Below the pieces are notes generated by a model. That model was not told the DNA's origin and searched no databases. It saw nothing but the letters and a program-made list of their open reading frames with translations. A DNA stretch of 64,000 nt from Acheta domesticus (taxonomy: Eukaryota; Arthropoda; Insecta; Orthoptera; Gryllidae), in the NCBI GenBank assembly GCA_031308135.1, contig JAHLJT010009419.1, positions 186,869,829-186,933,828 on the forward strand, read 5' to 3'. Every line of letters begins with the position of its first letter. Within the stretch, counting starts at the first letter, position 1. The position numbers and the translations under genes were made by a program. This document shows, one piece after another, positions 45,316 through 56,752 of this stretch.

Positions 45316-45456
45316 AAAGTACAAAGTGCCAACACACATCAATTTTTTCACTTTGAAGATCCTTCGACGTCCATCGAAAAATCAGACAAAGATACTATTT
45401 AGTAACTTATCGATTACTTTCACTCAACAGATGACATGACGTTGAAAATTTAAATT

Positions 45457-45860
45457 TTGACAGTTTTTGAATGTTTGACATTCAATAAAATTAAACAACT
45501 TTTTGCAGCAACCGAACGCATGATAAAAGTGTCTAAAACGTTGGCTGAAGAAAATGAAATTTTGTCCAGAACTGAAGAAAATTCGGTAGAATTCGATAGG
45601 GTATTAAAACTGTGCATTGTGACGAAAGTTCAGGAATTCTATGGTACGCGAGTACTTGTATTTAAAGTGAGTTGTGAGGGACCAGAAAATTTCAAAATGT
45701 CAGTCAAAACATGAGTCAAGAATCCGTCATTTAATTATTTATAAATTATTTATAAATATTAATATTATTTGTATGTATATTAATACATATAAATATTATT
45801 ATTTATAAATTCGATCATGAAGGTTCATCACCTCAAGAAGTACTTAAATTACTGCTTCAT
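45457..45860 (+). pseudogene. Unrecognised coding remnant, second part
   Basis: An 86-codon frame to 45714 includes a helical, charged run (ATERMIKVSKTLAEENEILS). A second readable phrase near 45815-45890 (SSPQEVLKLLLHPKKPTTSN) may belong to the same protein after an AT-rich insertion at 45730-45810. The family is not recognised. Same strand and same element as the previous remnant. Confidence 0.3.
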
Positions 45861-46405
45861 CCAAAGAAACCGACGACCAGTAACGCAAAAAACGTGTCTA
45901 TTGCAGCAATCTACGTATTACACACTGGTTCGTAAAATATTAATATCTTTTAAAGTTACTGAAATCCTACTTTAATTTTTTACTTATTATCAATACTCTA
46001 GTACGTTTATAAATATTTTTTAAAAAATGTTTGGCTCATCGAGTTTACAAAAATATTCAATTTTCAAAATTTCAGTTTTTTAAAAAAAATGAAAATTCAA
46101 AACATTAAATATTTTGCAAAATCTTAAAAATTAAACATGTTTTTAAGTTTCGAATGGAGTTTGAACGGAATTTCTATAATTGGAGTATTCAAATGTATGA
46201 TATTTTTAATTTAGTGATGCGCGTCATCTTTAGCAAATTTCATTATACAATATTTCCGAAAATAATAAAGGTAGAAAAAATAAATATACAAGTGTTAACT
46301 TACTTGATTCATATAACAAATAGAAAAAATTAGAAAATAAATAAAAATATGAAGGTCAAATTTTGTTTTTTTTGTGCGATTTGTCGTGAAATGGCTCTCA
46401 TGCTT

Positions 46406-46740
46406 TTGCTTGTAGTTCATTTACAGTTAAAATTGATTTTCTATAACTCGGGAACAAACATTTTCCAAATATTTTTGTTTCCAAAATAATTATTTTCTAA
46501 ATTCATTTTTCGTGTTTTTTTTGTTTTTTTGTTTTTTTTTGTTTTTTTTTGTTTTTTTAAATTCTGGCCCTCAAGAAAATGTGCGCAGATAAATTTCTTT
46601 CCCCACACGTCATATACAGTTTTTACTGTTTTTTGACAATAAATAAATAAATGTGTCCCTACATTAGACGCATGTGTTTCAGGGTGAAACATTCATTGTT
46701 CCTCAACGACCTGACTTATTTCATGTGGGAAAACTGTGTT
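46406..46740. other. T-rich stretch with TTTTTTTG runs
   Basis: Between 46515 and 46560 the plus strand is T runs with single G, an old poly-T or the reverse complement of an A-rich retroelement tail. No element was identified beside it. Confidence 0.5.
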
Positions 46741-47130
46741 TTAGACGAAATGTCGAGCTACTGCGGGAGAGGCGCCTCCAACGCCGTCCCGAATTCCCAG
46801 CTGCTCCGTCGCCGGCGCAGCCCCGCCGAATGGCCCGGGCCGATGAAGCGACTCGTTGGCCGCTTCGGCGCCGGAACGAGGTATTAATTATTGCGCCTCG
46901 GCCGCGTATTCCGATGGGAGTAATGGAATTTAACTTAGTGTTTCGGCCCGATTTAATAAACACCGCAATTTGCGGTAATTGTTTTCAACCTTTTGAGCTA
47001 TCAAATAATCACATTACTATGGGATCCCCGTTTAAATGCATATTTCACGCTGCACGGTTTTCACTATTGTTCTGGGGGGTGATAATAAATTGTTTCGTCG
47101 AATCGCCTGCATCGGGTTGCTTTAAAATTG
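46741..47130. promoter_or_regulatory. CpG island with AT-rich, possibly conserved motifs
   Basis: CpG-rich at 46750-46910, then a stretch at 46900-47070 with homeodomain-like TAAT strings (GAGTAATGGAATT, GCGGTAATTG), a GATTTAATAAACACCGCAAT phrase and an octamer-like ATGCATAT. This mix of CpG and ordered AT-rich motifs is what developmental enhancers or promoters look like, but the call is by eye. Frames crossing it (up to 153 codons) show no domain. Confidence 0.35.
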
Positions 47131-47409
47131 CATAGACCGTGGCGCTCCCACGCCGCTTGTGTGGTTTAGAGGTTCTTTAGAGAGCGAAATGGTTCCAGGG
47201 TTCAATATATTTTCATTCCCGTATTCGCGTTTAATAAGGACTCTTTCCGATTCTTCAGTATTTACTCCTCTCCTCAGAGCAGCAGTAGTGACGTTCGCAT
47301 ATTCCACGAAAACTGTCTCAAGGCAATGAATAACATTTCCATTTCCCTTCCCAGCCCGATACAATCTGTTTACACCCAAATTCTATACATTTTAAAGGAG
47401 AATTCATTA
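47131..47409. other. No gene recognised
   Basis: Ordinary mixed sequence. Nothing was seen. Confidence 0.5.
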
Positions 47410-48059
47410 AACGGGTCGCTACAATGGCACACGCGGCAATTGTAACGGGGCGGGCGGACAAAGAATTTGATTTCGTGCGGCGCAGGGCGGGCAAAGACAA
47501 TGCGATTCTTAACCAGCGTCTCCGCCTTGCCGCACTCTCATGCCGCCGCCACTGTTCTCACTTCCCTCTGCGTCCTCACTCCGGGTGCCGTCGCCACCCC
47601 TATTCTACTCCCTCTTCGTCGTTTCCAGAAATCCACAACGTCTTCTCTCCATACTCCTATCGCCTTATGACCTCTGCTCCACCGCCTGCACCTTCCCTTG
47701 GTCCTTTCCCTGCTCCTCTCCCGGTTCCTCTCCCTGCTTCGCTCCTGCTACGCCCCCTTCTCGTTCCCCTGCTCCTCCTCTGGCTCCTCCCCGGCTCCAT
47801 CCTCGGCTCGTCTCCCAGATCCGCCTCCTGCACCACCCCCTGCTCCGCCCGATGCTTCAACCATGCTCCTCGCCCGCTCCTTCCCCTTCTCTCCCTGCTC
47901 CTCACCCAGCTCCATCTCCAGCTCCACTCTCTGCTGCGTCCCTTGTTCCGTCCACTGCTCCGCGCCATGCACCACTCCCTGCTTCCGCCCCCTGCTTCCG
48001 ACCTCCTGATCCGCCCTATGATTCACCCATGTTCCACGCTCCTTCCTCCCCTCCCACTC

Positions 48060-48400
48060 TCCCCTGCTCCACCCCTTGTCTTCTCCCTGCTCCTCCCCCT
48101 GCTCCACCCCCTGCTCCTCCCCCTGCTCCTCCCCCTGCTCCACCCCCTGCTCCTCCCCCTGCTCCTCCCCCCGCTCCTCCCCCTGATCCTCCCCCTGCTC
48201 CTCCCCCTGCTCCACCCCCTGCTCCTCTCCTGCTCCTCTCCCTGCTTCTCCCCCTTCTCCTCCCCCTGCTCCTCCCCCCGCTCCTCCCCCTGCTCCTCCC
48301 CCCGCTCCTCCCTCTGCTCCTCCCCCTGCTCCTCCCCCTGTTCCACCCCCTGCTCCTCCCTCTGATCCTTCCCCTGATCTTCCCCTGCTCCTCTCTCTAC
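48060..48400. repeat. CTGCTCCTCCCC-type 12-bp tandem repeat
   Basis: Units of CCCCCTGCTCCT and CCCCCTGCTCCA alternate without strict order over about 340 bp. The minus strand reads GGAGCAGGGGGA. Plus-strand frames give Pro-Ala-Pro repeats because the unit is a multiple of three. Confidence 0.9.
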
Positions 48401-49154
48401 TCCTCGCCCAGTTCCACCTCCTGCTCCGCTCTTTGCTGCGCCCCACTTTGCTCTCTCCTATCGATTGTTCATACCTCCTACCGTCCCCGATGTTCTGCCA
48501 TCTTCAACGCCTTGGAAGCCTGCTGATTTTGCCTCCACCGACGCCCTCGCCTCTCCATTGTCTTGTCCAACATCTGTCCCTCCTCCTCCTCCTTCCCCTC
48601 TATCCACGGGAACTCCTATCACCGCTCCGATCCGTGACCCCCGACACCACGCATCTCGCCTTCCACGGAGCCGCCGGTTCCCTCCTCGTCGCCTCCGCTG
48701 CCACCCGTCGATCATTGCCGCACTCCACATCCGTGCCCAAGCTCCCGTCGCCTCGTTTCAGTCCACTTCGCCGCGCCGTCGTACCCACCTTCCATATTCC
48801 TCACTGCTCTGCCATCTCTACCGTATCTGCAACCACCTCCCACCTGCCACCTCCGCCACGTCTCCGCCTCTCCTCCATCTTTGCCGTTAGTGCCATCTCC
48901 TGCCACACATAGCATTCCCGCGACCACTAACGACCCCGATGTTTGCGTTGCTCCTGTCACCCCCTTCTCTTCTCGCCAGCCTCTACCGTCCAGCTCCACA
49001 GTCCACTCTTCCTTCCCCACAGCCCTACGTAACCCGGTCGACCATCTTCGCCATCCGGTATCTCCGCGTCCTCCTCACGCTGCTTTGTCGCCAACGTGTT
49101 CACCTGCTTTTTACGCTCTTAGCACCTGATATTCTGCGCTCTTGGCGCCCCACC

Positions 49155-49320
49155 CCCTGCTTCGCCTTATGCTCCGCCCCCTGGTCCGTCCCCTGCTCCG
49201 CCCCCTGCTCCGCCCCCTGCTCCGCCCCCTGCTCCGCCCCCTGCTCCACCCGCTGCTCCACCCGCTGCTCCGCCCCCTGCTCCGCCCCCTGCTCCGCCCC
49301 CTGCTCCGCCCCCCGCTGCT
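49155..49320. repeat. CCCCCTGCTCCG 12-bp tandem repeat
   Basis: About 12 units of CCCCCTGCTCCG, with CCCGCTGCTCCA variants in the middle (49247-49270). It is related to, but more CpG-rich than, the array at 48060. Confidence 0.92.
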
Positions 49321-49769
49321 CGCTGGTGGTTCATCACGGTGCAGTGCAAAGCATGGAATGATGAAGTCACCATCCTTCCCGTCTCTTCCCCCCGCGTTGC
49401 CTCCGTGGCCTTTGGCCACTCGCCCCTTTCTCTCGGCTACTGACGAATCCACCGATCGCGCCGCTTAACAACCCCTGGCTCGCCGCCCACGCCGCTCACG
49501 ACACCCTATCCCTTCCCGGCATTCGCCTTCCTGTCTCAAAATGGCCCTTCACTATCCCCACCTCCACCTCAACAGTCCCTCTCCACCGCCATCCCCTCCC
49601 GCCTTCCCGGCCAGTTTCATCACTTTCACCGTGTCCGCAACCATGTACTATCTCTTCCATCTCCGTTGTTTCCATCGCTGCTGACATACCCGCCACTGCG
49701 CAATCCTTACAGACCTATACTTCGTACCATCTTCTCAACCATGTCTTCTCGCCGCCGATCCCACGTCTT

Positions 49770-50150
49770 TCCGCCCCGCTCACTATTCCCGTCACCGCTC
49801 CCGACTCGCCCACCATTCCCGTCACCGCTCCCGCCCATCATTTCCGTCACCGCTTCAGCCCATCATTTCCGTCACCGCTTCAGCCCACCCATTCCCGTCA
49901 CCGTTCCCACCCACCATTCCCGTCACCGCTCCCGCCCATCATTTCCGTCACCGCTCCCGCCCATCATTTCCATCTCCGCTTCAGCCCACCATTCCCGTCA
50001 CCGTTCCCGCCTACCATTCCTGTCACCGCTCCCGACCCGCCCATCATTCCCGCCCATCATTTCCGTCACCACTCCCGCCCACCATTCACTTCAACGGTCC
50101 CTATCACCATTCCCGTCACCGATCCCGCCTACCATTCCTGTCACCGCTCC
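49770..50150. repeat. ~21-24-bp irregular tandem repeat
   Basis: TTCCCGTCACCGCTCCCGCC and TTTCCGTCACCGCTTCAGCC variants with CCATCA/CCACCA linkers repeat about 15 times. Confidence 0.85.
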
Positions 50151-50220
50151 CGCCGCCCCGACCTCGCAGTCGCCAGTGCTTTGTCTTGGCCGCGAGCGTC
50201 GCCGCACGCCCCGACTTTGA

Positions 50221-51540
50221 TCTCTGGGTAAGGAGACCATTGAGTTAAATACACAAAGTGAAACGCGGCTCGGACGCGTGAGTGCGAGCAGGGTGCAAAG
50301 GGCGCGGCCAGAGCAGAAGGCGGTGTGGCAGGGGGGGGAAGGCGTCAAGGAGGAAGCAAGAAAAACAAAGGAAAGAGGCAGCGACTCCCACGCGCCGCCC
50401 GCCTGCGTTTCGCTGCTGTTTCGCTGCGCTCCGTGTCTCCGCACGGCGCACCGGGGGTGGGTGCTTATCTTGGTTATCTGATTGCCCATTGTTTCGACAG
50501 AGCCCCCGCCCGCCTCCTCCGCCGTTGCCGCCCCCGCTCGCGGCGCCGCCTGGCGGCCGGGCGCTGAACCAGAGGACGTGGAAACAAGAAGCGGTCGAAA
50601 AAGGAGCGCGGCCGCTCCGGGGAAGAACCGAAAACGCAAGCGGAAGGACGAGGGCTCGCGGAATTAAAGCAATTTTCCCTTTGAAATAGACAGCCGCTGC
50701 TGCTGCTGCGTCGGTGGCGCGGGGGGAGAATCAATTCAGCTTTCTGATACACACCCATCGGGGGACGACTAGTCCATTTTATTGCTGATTTCGAATATAT
50801 AGGCCAGGCGCGGGAAGGGGTACTGGGACGGCGGGCCGTGATGCGTAGTAGCGGCGTTGTAAGCGGGGCGGTCGCGGAGGCGACAGCAACCCCCCTCCCC
50901 CTCCCGAGCACACGCGGAGAACCAGGGGCGGGGAGCGGGGCAGGGGGTAATCGTACAAACCGAGAGGGGCGCCCTCTATCCGAAATAAAGCTACAGTGAA
51001 GTATGGGGACACGGAAAAGGTGGGTCCCAGCGTTCAGCCTCCCCCGCCCCCCTCTCTCTCTCTCTCTCCCTCGAGCGAGAGCATTCGCCTGCGCCCGCGC
51101 GGGCGGGCGGGCGGCGCGCCGCTGCTGCCTCCAGCGGCCGCTCGGAGAACTACTCGCCACGTCCGCTTTAAATTTATAATTTTTATGCCCCGCGCCGATG
51201 TAATTTATGGCAACGGGGTGCGCCGGCCGCCCGGCCGAGCCGTGGCCCGACCGCCAACCTGTGGTGTTTGCGGCGGTTTTGGCGAGTCGGGCGGTATCGT
51301 CTGGGCTTTTCACCCCCCCTTCCTGCCCACCAATTTCGCAACGTTCCGCAACAAGAATTCTATTTTCGGTTTGAATTGGCAATTTGTTCCGATTGGCAAA
51401 CTGAAGGGAAGCGCTGGAACATTTTCGAAACAATTATCGGTGCGTAAAAAAAAAGAGTCGCGTGCAGGAAGGGCCGCTGGAAGCCCTTTCATTGCCCGCA
51501 TTCCCATACGCCGCGTGTAAATTCCCGGCGACAGCGTGAC
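50221..51540. promoter_or_regulatory. Large CpG island
   Basis: 1.3 kb with dense CpG, (CTG)n-like GCTGCTGCTGCTGC at 50695-50710, CT-repeats at 51050-51072 and CGGGCGGGCGGGCGG at 51100-51115. AT-rich ordered pieces lie at 51165-51210 (TTTAAATTTATAATTTTTAT, then GTAATTTATGGCAACG) and 51330-51450. Frames of 174-319 codons are Ala/Arg/Pro-rich with no domain. A promoter or first-exon region is likely, but unproven. Confidence 0.5.
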
Positions 51541-53015
51541 AGAGGGTTATCGTCACTTGACTTGACATAGGGCGCGCAGAATGGATCGATCATAAGTTGC
51601 ACCAATTGATTGCCACTTATAACTGGATAAGGCACTTCCACTGATTGTTCTGTCAAAGCGTGTTTCAAAAACAATTACCATCAGTTATGGAAAGAGAGAC
51701 ATTTTCCCGTTTTTATGCGGTAAATGAAGTTTAGTGAAAAGCATTCCTTTCTTTTAATAAATTATTACAACTTGTGAAATTTCCATTGCTCAGAAAGACG
51801 ACGAAAAAATACCTGAACTTCATTCGTTTCATACACAACGAATAGAACAAAAAATTCATTGTTCCGTATAAATATCGAGAAAAATGTTGTTGATATACCA
51901 AAGAATTTATTAAATAAATCACATCGTGCCCTTGAAAACAGCTAGACACTCTACATTATTTTTAAAAATTTCAAAAATAAATAATATATAACAGATCGTT
52001 TTGATAGTGATTTTCAGGTCACCTATATTTTGATAAAGCAATATTTGTTTCCAATTTGAAGTGCTGATTTTCGTCAGTTAAGGTAGCCTTGGACTTGTTA
52101 TCATTGTGTTCGTCATGCTCTTTAATTATCGTTGAGGTAATTGGTCATAACACATTTCGAGTGTTTAAAGGATCGTGCCTCCAGAGATGCGCGTCATCGT
52201 TTCACGTGAACAAAAATGGATGCAGTAAAAATTTAGATAAGAAAAGAATCCAAAATTATCTCGGTTTCGAATATAAAATTCTATAGAGTTCTCTAATTCC
52301 TTATAGAACACTCAGACAACAATTCTTATTGATTCGTTAATTATATTACAAATAATAATAATAATACATTTGGCACAATGAAACCTGAATCGATGCAATT
52401 ATTATGAAGAAATTGTGGTATTAAGAGAGTATGATAATAATTTAATTGGACAATATTTTCAGTTGCTTTTGAAGATGTTTCCTCAAATGTCATGATAGTG
52501 ATGACAGTGAGAACTACACGATTATTAAAAAGGTGAGGATGACATTTTATAATGGGATCAATAAAAGATAATGGCAATAGTCTTTTTGTCGTTGGAACTT
52601 CAAATATTTGATTGTTAATGATTCTCAAATACTTTCTCTCATTTTTTGTCGTAAAACTATGTTAAAAGTGCCGAGATATTGTGTGAATTGTGGCTAGTTC
52701 CTCTGAAGCAATTTCTCCAGCTCCTTCCCTTTTACTCCTCCGCAGCTTCAGAGCAGTGTTAATGCGCCTGTAACTCAGACGGCGTCATTCCGTCGCTTCT
52801 GAATTCGCCGCCAGGGGCGCTCTACAGTGCCCGTCGCAGATTAATGGCTACTGGCGCTGGGACTGTTGGGTAATTGTGGATTTTTGCGAGATATTTCCAT
52901 AAAGGAATACACCAAACGCGCGTCCCTACGTCCCCGCAGTTCATTTGCGCCGCGAATCGGACAGTGTGAGATGGTAGGACGGCTCGCTGGTGGCGCGATC
53001 TGGTGGCATCCCGAA
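51541..53015. other. AT-rich then mixed DNA, no gene recognised
   Basis: AT-rich to about 52690. The part at 52725-53010 is GC-richer with GCGC and CGCC phrases. No exon or repeat was recognised. Confidence 0.5.
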
Positions 53016-53687
53016 TACAGGATGTTTCAGGATTTCCAGGGACTTCTGAAAGGGGGATGCGTTAGGGAATGGTAAGCCATCTGTAGTTGCAAAATTGTAA
53101 GAGCAATCTCTCTCAAGGAAGGGAAAATGGCGCGCCCCATGTAGTGAAATCTGTTGACACTCTCGTCAAGAGACCGCCACCACGGTGCTTAGATGGGGAA
53201 AAGGTCATACCAATGCGATGGCTCTTGAGAAAGAGCGAACGTGATAACGCGGAAAGCCTCCGTTTCAAAATTCCGTTCACATTATTGGCCACTTACCGTA
53301 CAAGATGTCTATAGCGTTAATAATCACGCAGCATAAAATTTTCAGCATAATAATGCGAACAATCCATTTTATCGTTAAGGAGTATTTCATAAACTTTTGA
53401 CACTCGAATTAAGTGTAATATTTCTGTTTTTGATAGTTTAATCTTGACCTCCTGAATTATATAGGATGATGTAGTTTCTTGAGGTTAGATCATCTTGGAA
53501 TTAAAAAAGAAAGAATTCACAATTTTTCATGCTCTTAATATTCACAGTACTTGATAGTTTAATCTCGATCTGAATTATATAGGATGTTGTCATTTTAAAA
53601 TGATTTTAATTTTTTTTCTCATAAACAGCATCATCATAGACAATAGAAGCCTTACCGTTTCCGAACAGAATTTTGAGTCATCCTGTA
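53016..53687. mobile_element. Candidate TIR element with TA target
   Basis: The left end TACAGGATGTTTCAGG and the right end in reverse complement TACAGGATGACTCAAA match over ten bases and partly beyond, with GGTAAGCC and GGTAAGGC at similar depth. TA lies at both borders (53016-53017, 53686-53687). Inside, a ~40-bp phrase (GATAGTTTAATCTTGACC, then GAATTATATAGGATG) is directly repeated at 53434-53475 and 53551-53590. There is no transposase. The match is short, so this is tentative. Confidence 0.35.
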
Positions 53688-54724
53688 TTAGCAGCCTGTA
53701 CGTCATCTCTTCCGTCGCGTGGTGGCTGCCACGTGAATGGATGATTGCGTATCTCTCTTCTGTCCCGTGCGGCGATGACAGTCTGGGCTGATATCGATCC
53801 GAACGTGAGAATTAGGGACTTCGGTTGGCCGCACTGCGCGGGAATTGCTAATGAAGCTCCTCGAAATGAGCCCGTTTCATCTGGGCGGATGAAGATGAGA
53901 AGGCTGAGAACCATTAAAGTGTGTCGTTTCCGCTGGAGCGAAAAAACTCCAAATGTACGTACATTCGAGAAAATGCTGCGTTCTGAAAGAAAGAACCGTA
54001 AGCAAACATTTTATGGGGAACAATGTGTCGTTATCAAATATTTTTCGTAAACGACGTATTCGTGTTTCTGATGAGGCCGCTAAATTTCTATTACAATGTA
54101 GATACTCGTGCATATTTCAATAAAACGTTCCATTTTAATGAAAGATGTTATCTTAATCTTACTTCTAGAAACATAATCACGGAAGTCTAGACAAAATCAC
54201 AGAAATATTAAGCGTTGAAGTATTATGTAGATCCTAAGAATACTTGATATACCGCAACATTAGTATTTGATAATGTAGAATAATGACTTTGTTTTAAGGA
54301 TTAGAAACATATGTCTATTTTTTCCTTCGTGGAAAATTACTTTTTCTGTTACACATTTTTTGTCACTATTTTTGAGTAGAGTAGAAAATAAGAGGCAATA
54401 ATCAACGTTTCCATTCTGTACTGAAATGAGCGCATTTTGTATCCGAGGGTCAAGAGAGTTCTCTTGTAAGCGGCAATGGGCGATTTTATTTGTAAGTAAT
54501 CTCACATATACAAAATTAATGCAAAAAATTCTCTTCTAAATACTGTGAAAGTTTTAATCCACCCTAAACAATAAATTACTTTCTTGAGTACGATTATTTG
54601 CTAGAGTATATCTTTCGTAATCTGGAATTTGTTATTTACAGAAGAATCTATGTAAAATATGAATTGTATGGAAATAAAACAAAATAGTTCACAGATAAAT
54701 ATGATTGGAATATTAGCACTCTTA
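53688..54724. other. No gene recognised
   Basis: Mixed then AT-rich sequence. A 101-codon plus frame (53745-54050) has no known domain. Confidence 0.5.
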
Positions 54725-55055
54725 TAAAATACTAGGAAAATACCCGACGTTGCCGTTTTCTTTTTCATATTCAATCCTTTTGAAAAAGGAAACGTCTCCG
54801 GGTCTCTGTCTGCCTCTGTCTGTCTCTGTTTCTCTCTCTGTGTCTCTCACTATCTCTTTCTGTCTCTGTCCCTCTGTTTGCCTCTCTCTCTATGTGTCTC
54901 TGTCTCTTGTGTTTCTCTGTCTCTATATATTTCTGCCTCTGTCTTTCTCTGTCTCTCTCCTTCTGAGTCTCTGTATATCTCTGTGTCACTCTCTCTCTCA
55001 CTCTTACTTACGCCATAGACTAAGGATGTACATCTTTACTCTATGCTTACGCGCA

Positions 55056-55088
<33 letters not shown>

Positions 55089-55420
55089 CGTCACTCTGCA
55101 TCTCTCTACCACTCTCCGTCTCTCTTCGTCTCTCTCTGACTCACTCTGTCTCTCGTGCGCGCCATCCGGTTCTCCGGCGAGCACTGCGTCACACGGCAAC
55201 GCTCAGCAACAATCAAGCCCAGGTGAAACGCAGTTTGAATGGAAGTTGAATTAAAATGAAGCGCACTTTTGTTCTGAGGCGCCATGTAGTGGAGTTGCCA
55301 CATAATTAACAGCACATAAACCTTCAGGGTGAAAACACACGTAGAAGTGCCAACTTTCATGTAGATCGGTCACACGGTGTCAGAGTTTACCTATTTTATA
55401 TCAACATCCATTTATATATT
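54725..55420. repeat. CT-rich simple repeats inside a possible LINE-derived repeat
   Basis: 54795-55155 is dominated by TCTCTGTCTC-type motifs, with a clean (CT)n at 55058-55082. The borders read TACTAGGAAAATACCCGACG (54731) and CTTTCATGTAGATCGGTCAC (55352), which remind me of the ends of RTE-like repeats in insects. The resemblance is from memory and weak. Confidence 0.45.
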
Positions 55421-55442
55421 TATTTACTAGTCTATATATGTA

Positions 55443-56005
55443 TACAGGGTGTCCGGGGAGGAAACGTCGAAACTTCGAAAACAAGCTCTTTTAGACAATT
55501 CTAAGCATATTTTGTCTAATAAACTACGTCGATATTCCAAATGATTTAGCCGCAATAAGCACTCAAAAGTTGGTTTGAAAAATTGATTTCTAGGCAAAAA
55601 TTTACATTATAGAAGCATACAAACACTCCAGAAGCATGTAAATTGTTTAATCTTTACAAAACAAATGAATATATTTGCTTCCAAAGAAAAATTAAGCGAG
55701 AAATAAAAAAGCAGTCGAATTGTGTAAATTGAGTGGGTTTTTATTTCTCGCTTAATTTTTATTTCTGAACAAATATGTTCAGTTATTTTGTAAATAATAA
55801 ACAATTTACATGTTTGTGGAGTGTTTCTATGCTTCCATAATGCAAATTTTGGCCTAGAAATCATTTTTTCATACCAACATTTGAGTGCATATTGTGGCTA
55901 AACCATTCGGAATATCCACGCAGTTTATTAGACAAAAGATGCTTAGAATTGTCAAAAGAGCTTATTTTCGAAGTTTCGACGTTTCCTCCTCGGACATACT
56001 GTGTA
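55443..56005. mobile_element. Foldback-type MITE with ~265-bp inverted arms
   Basis: The left arm (about 55443-55709) and right arm (about 55736-56005) are inverted copies joined by a ~26-bp centre, so the whole 563 bp could fold into one long hairpin. The ends are TACAGGGTGTCCGGGGAGGA and, in reverse complement, ACAGTATGTCCGAGGAGGA. Shared inner phrases include AAACGTCGAAACTTCGAAAA and TTCTAAGCAT. TA-like dinucleotides at the ends suggest a Tc1/mariner-type target. A transcript could form long dsRNA. There is no coding capacity. Confidence 0.88.
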
Positions 56006-56170
56006 TATAGGACTAGTGTAGGTTCTTAATAAGTAATCTACGAATTGTTGCTATTACTTGGCAAAACTTAACAATATTATAGTTGTTTCACAAATTGCAA
56101 ACTTTTCTGATATCCTACACCTGGACGATTCGTTTTAAATATAAAAAATTATATCTTAAAGGGGATGTTA
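56006..56170. other. No feature recognised
   Basis: Short AT-rich spacer. Confidence 0.5.
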
Positions 56171-56752
56171 TACTTAGTCGGATCTCTGTATATCGAACCT
56201 CGATATATCGAAACTCTATAAATCGAATTATTTTTCTGTCCCTTGAAAATTCCGTTTAAAATGTTTCTATATATCGAAAATTATTTATACACATCGAACT
56301 CATTTTCTGAACCCGATTATATTTTTCTATGAAATAAAAATTTACAGTACATACTATAAATTATGTTCAACAATTCGACAGGGATTTCGATTGAGAAAAA
56401 ATGTTCCAGATGAAATATTTTAGTTGTTTACCAAGTGTCAATAGTATTTCGAACAGGATGCATCACAAGTGCAATATGGTATTAGACATTTTTTAAAATT
56501 TCAATTCAATAATTTGATCAGATACGTATGCAATACTAATTTCATATTACTATCCATAAATGTGTGTTTTGTTTAAAAAATGTTTAAAAGATTTGTTCAT
56601 TATTAATGGCTGAATTTTCCATTTTACCAAATTTTTTCAAAATTGTTTAAAACACTTAAAAAGGTTTATAATTATTTCTATACATCTCAGTTTCTATACA
56701 TCAAATATTATAGACGGAACCGCCAGATTCCATTTACGCAGGTCCGACTGTA
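56171..56752. mobile_element. pogo/Tigger-like MITE
   Basis: The left end TAGTCGGATCTCTGTATATC is followed by repeated ATATCGAA phrases (CGATATATCGAAACTC, TATATATCGAAAATT), a known style of pogo/Tigger ends. The right end, in reverse complement, reads ACAGTCGGACCTGCGTAAAT. Both borders adjoin TA. The interior is AT-rich with no transposase. The left end is slightly decayed (TTAGTCGG where the right has CAGTCGG). Confidence 0.65.

Larger units (their letters stand above)
43300..46405. mobile_element. Decayed element with long inverted arms and doubled left arm
   Basis: The left sequence from ATTCACGTCAAATCGCACAA (43318) is repeated about 719 bp later from GCCATTCCACGTCAAAT (44020). Landmarks such as AAGTGGGCACTC recur at 43722 and 44441. 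At the right end, in reverse complement, GAGAGCCATTTCACGACAAAT and CGCAC (about 46398-46370) give the matching inverted terminus. Deeper matches (TAAACTCGATGAG in the 43640 region and, inverted, near 46040) suggest arms of about 380 bp. Between lie weak coding remnants (44965-45900). Long arms suggest a DNA transposon. Superfamily and target duplication were not determined. Confidence 0.6.
47410..50220. repeat. 2.8 kb of C-rich low-complexity DNA with embedded minisatellites
   Basis: The plus strand is strongly pyrimidine-rich throughout. Three better-ordered parts stand out and are listed separately: 48060-48400, 49155-49320 and 49770-50150. Open frames up to 328 codons (plus, 47540-48526) read Pro/Leu/Ser/Ala repeats in every frame and are not genes. 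The long purine/pyrimidine strand bias could allow triplex DNA. Confidence 0.8.

Noticed and set aside
47540..48526. A 328-codon plus-strand frame with Pro-Ala-Pro repeats, mucin- or extensin-like
   Set aside because: The unit is a 12-bp minisatellite. Neighbouring frames are equally open, and no signal peptide or non-repeat domain is present.
55607..55864. An 85-codon minus-strand frame as a small gene
   Set aside because: It lies across the centre and arms of the foldback element and is a chance frame of the palindrome.
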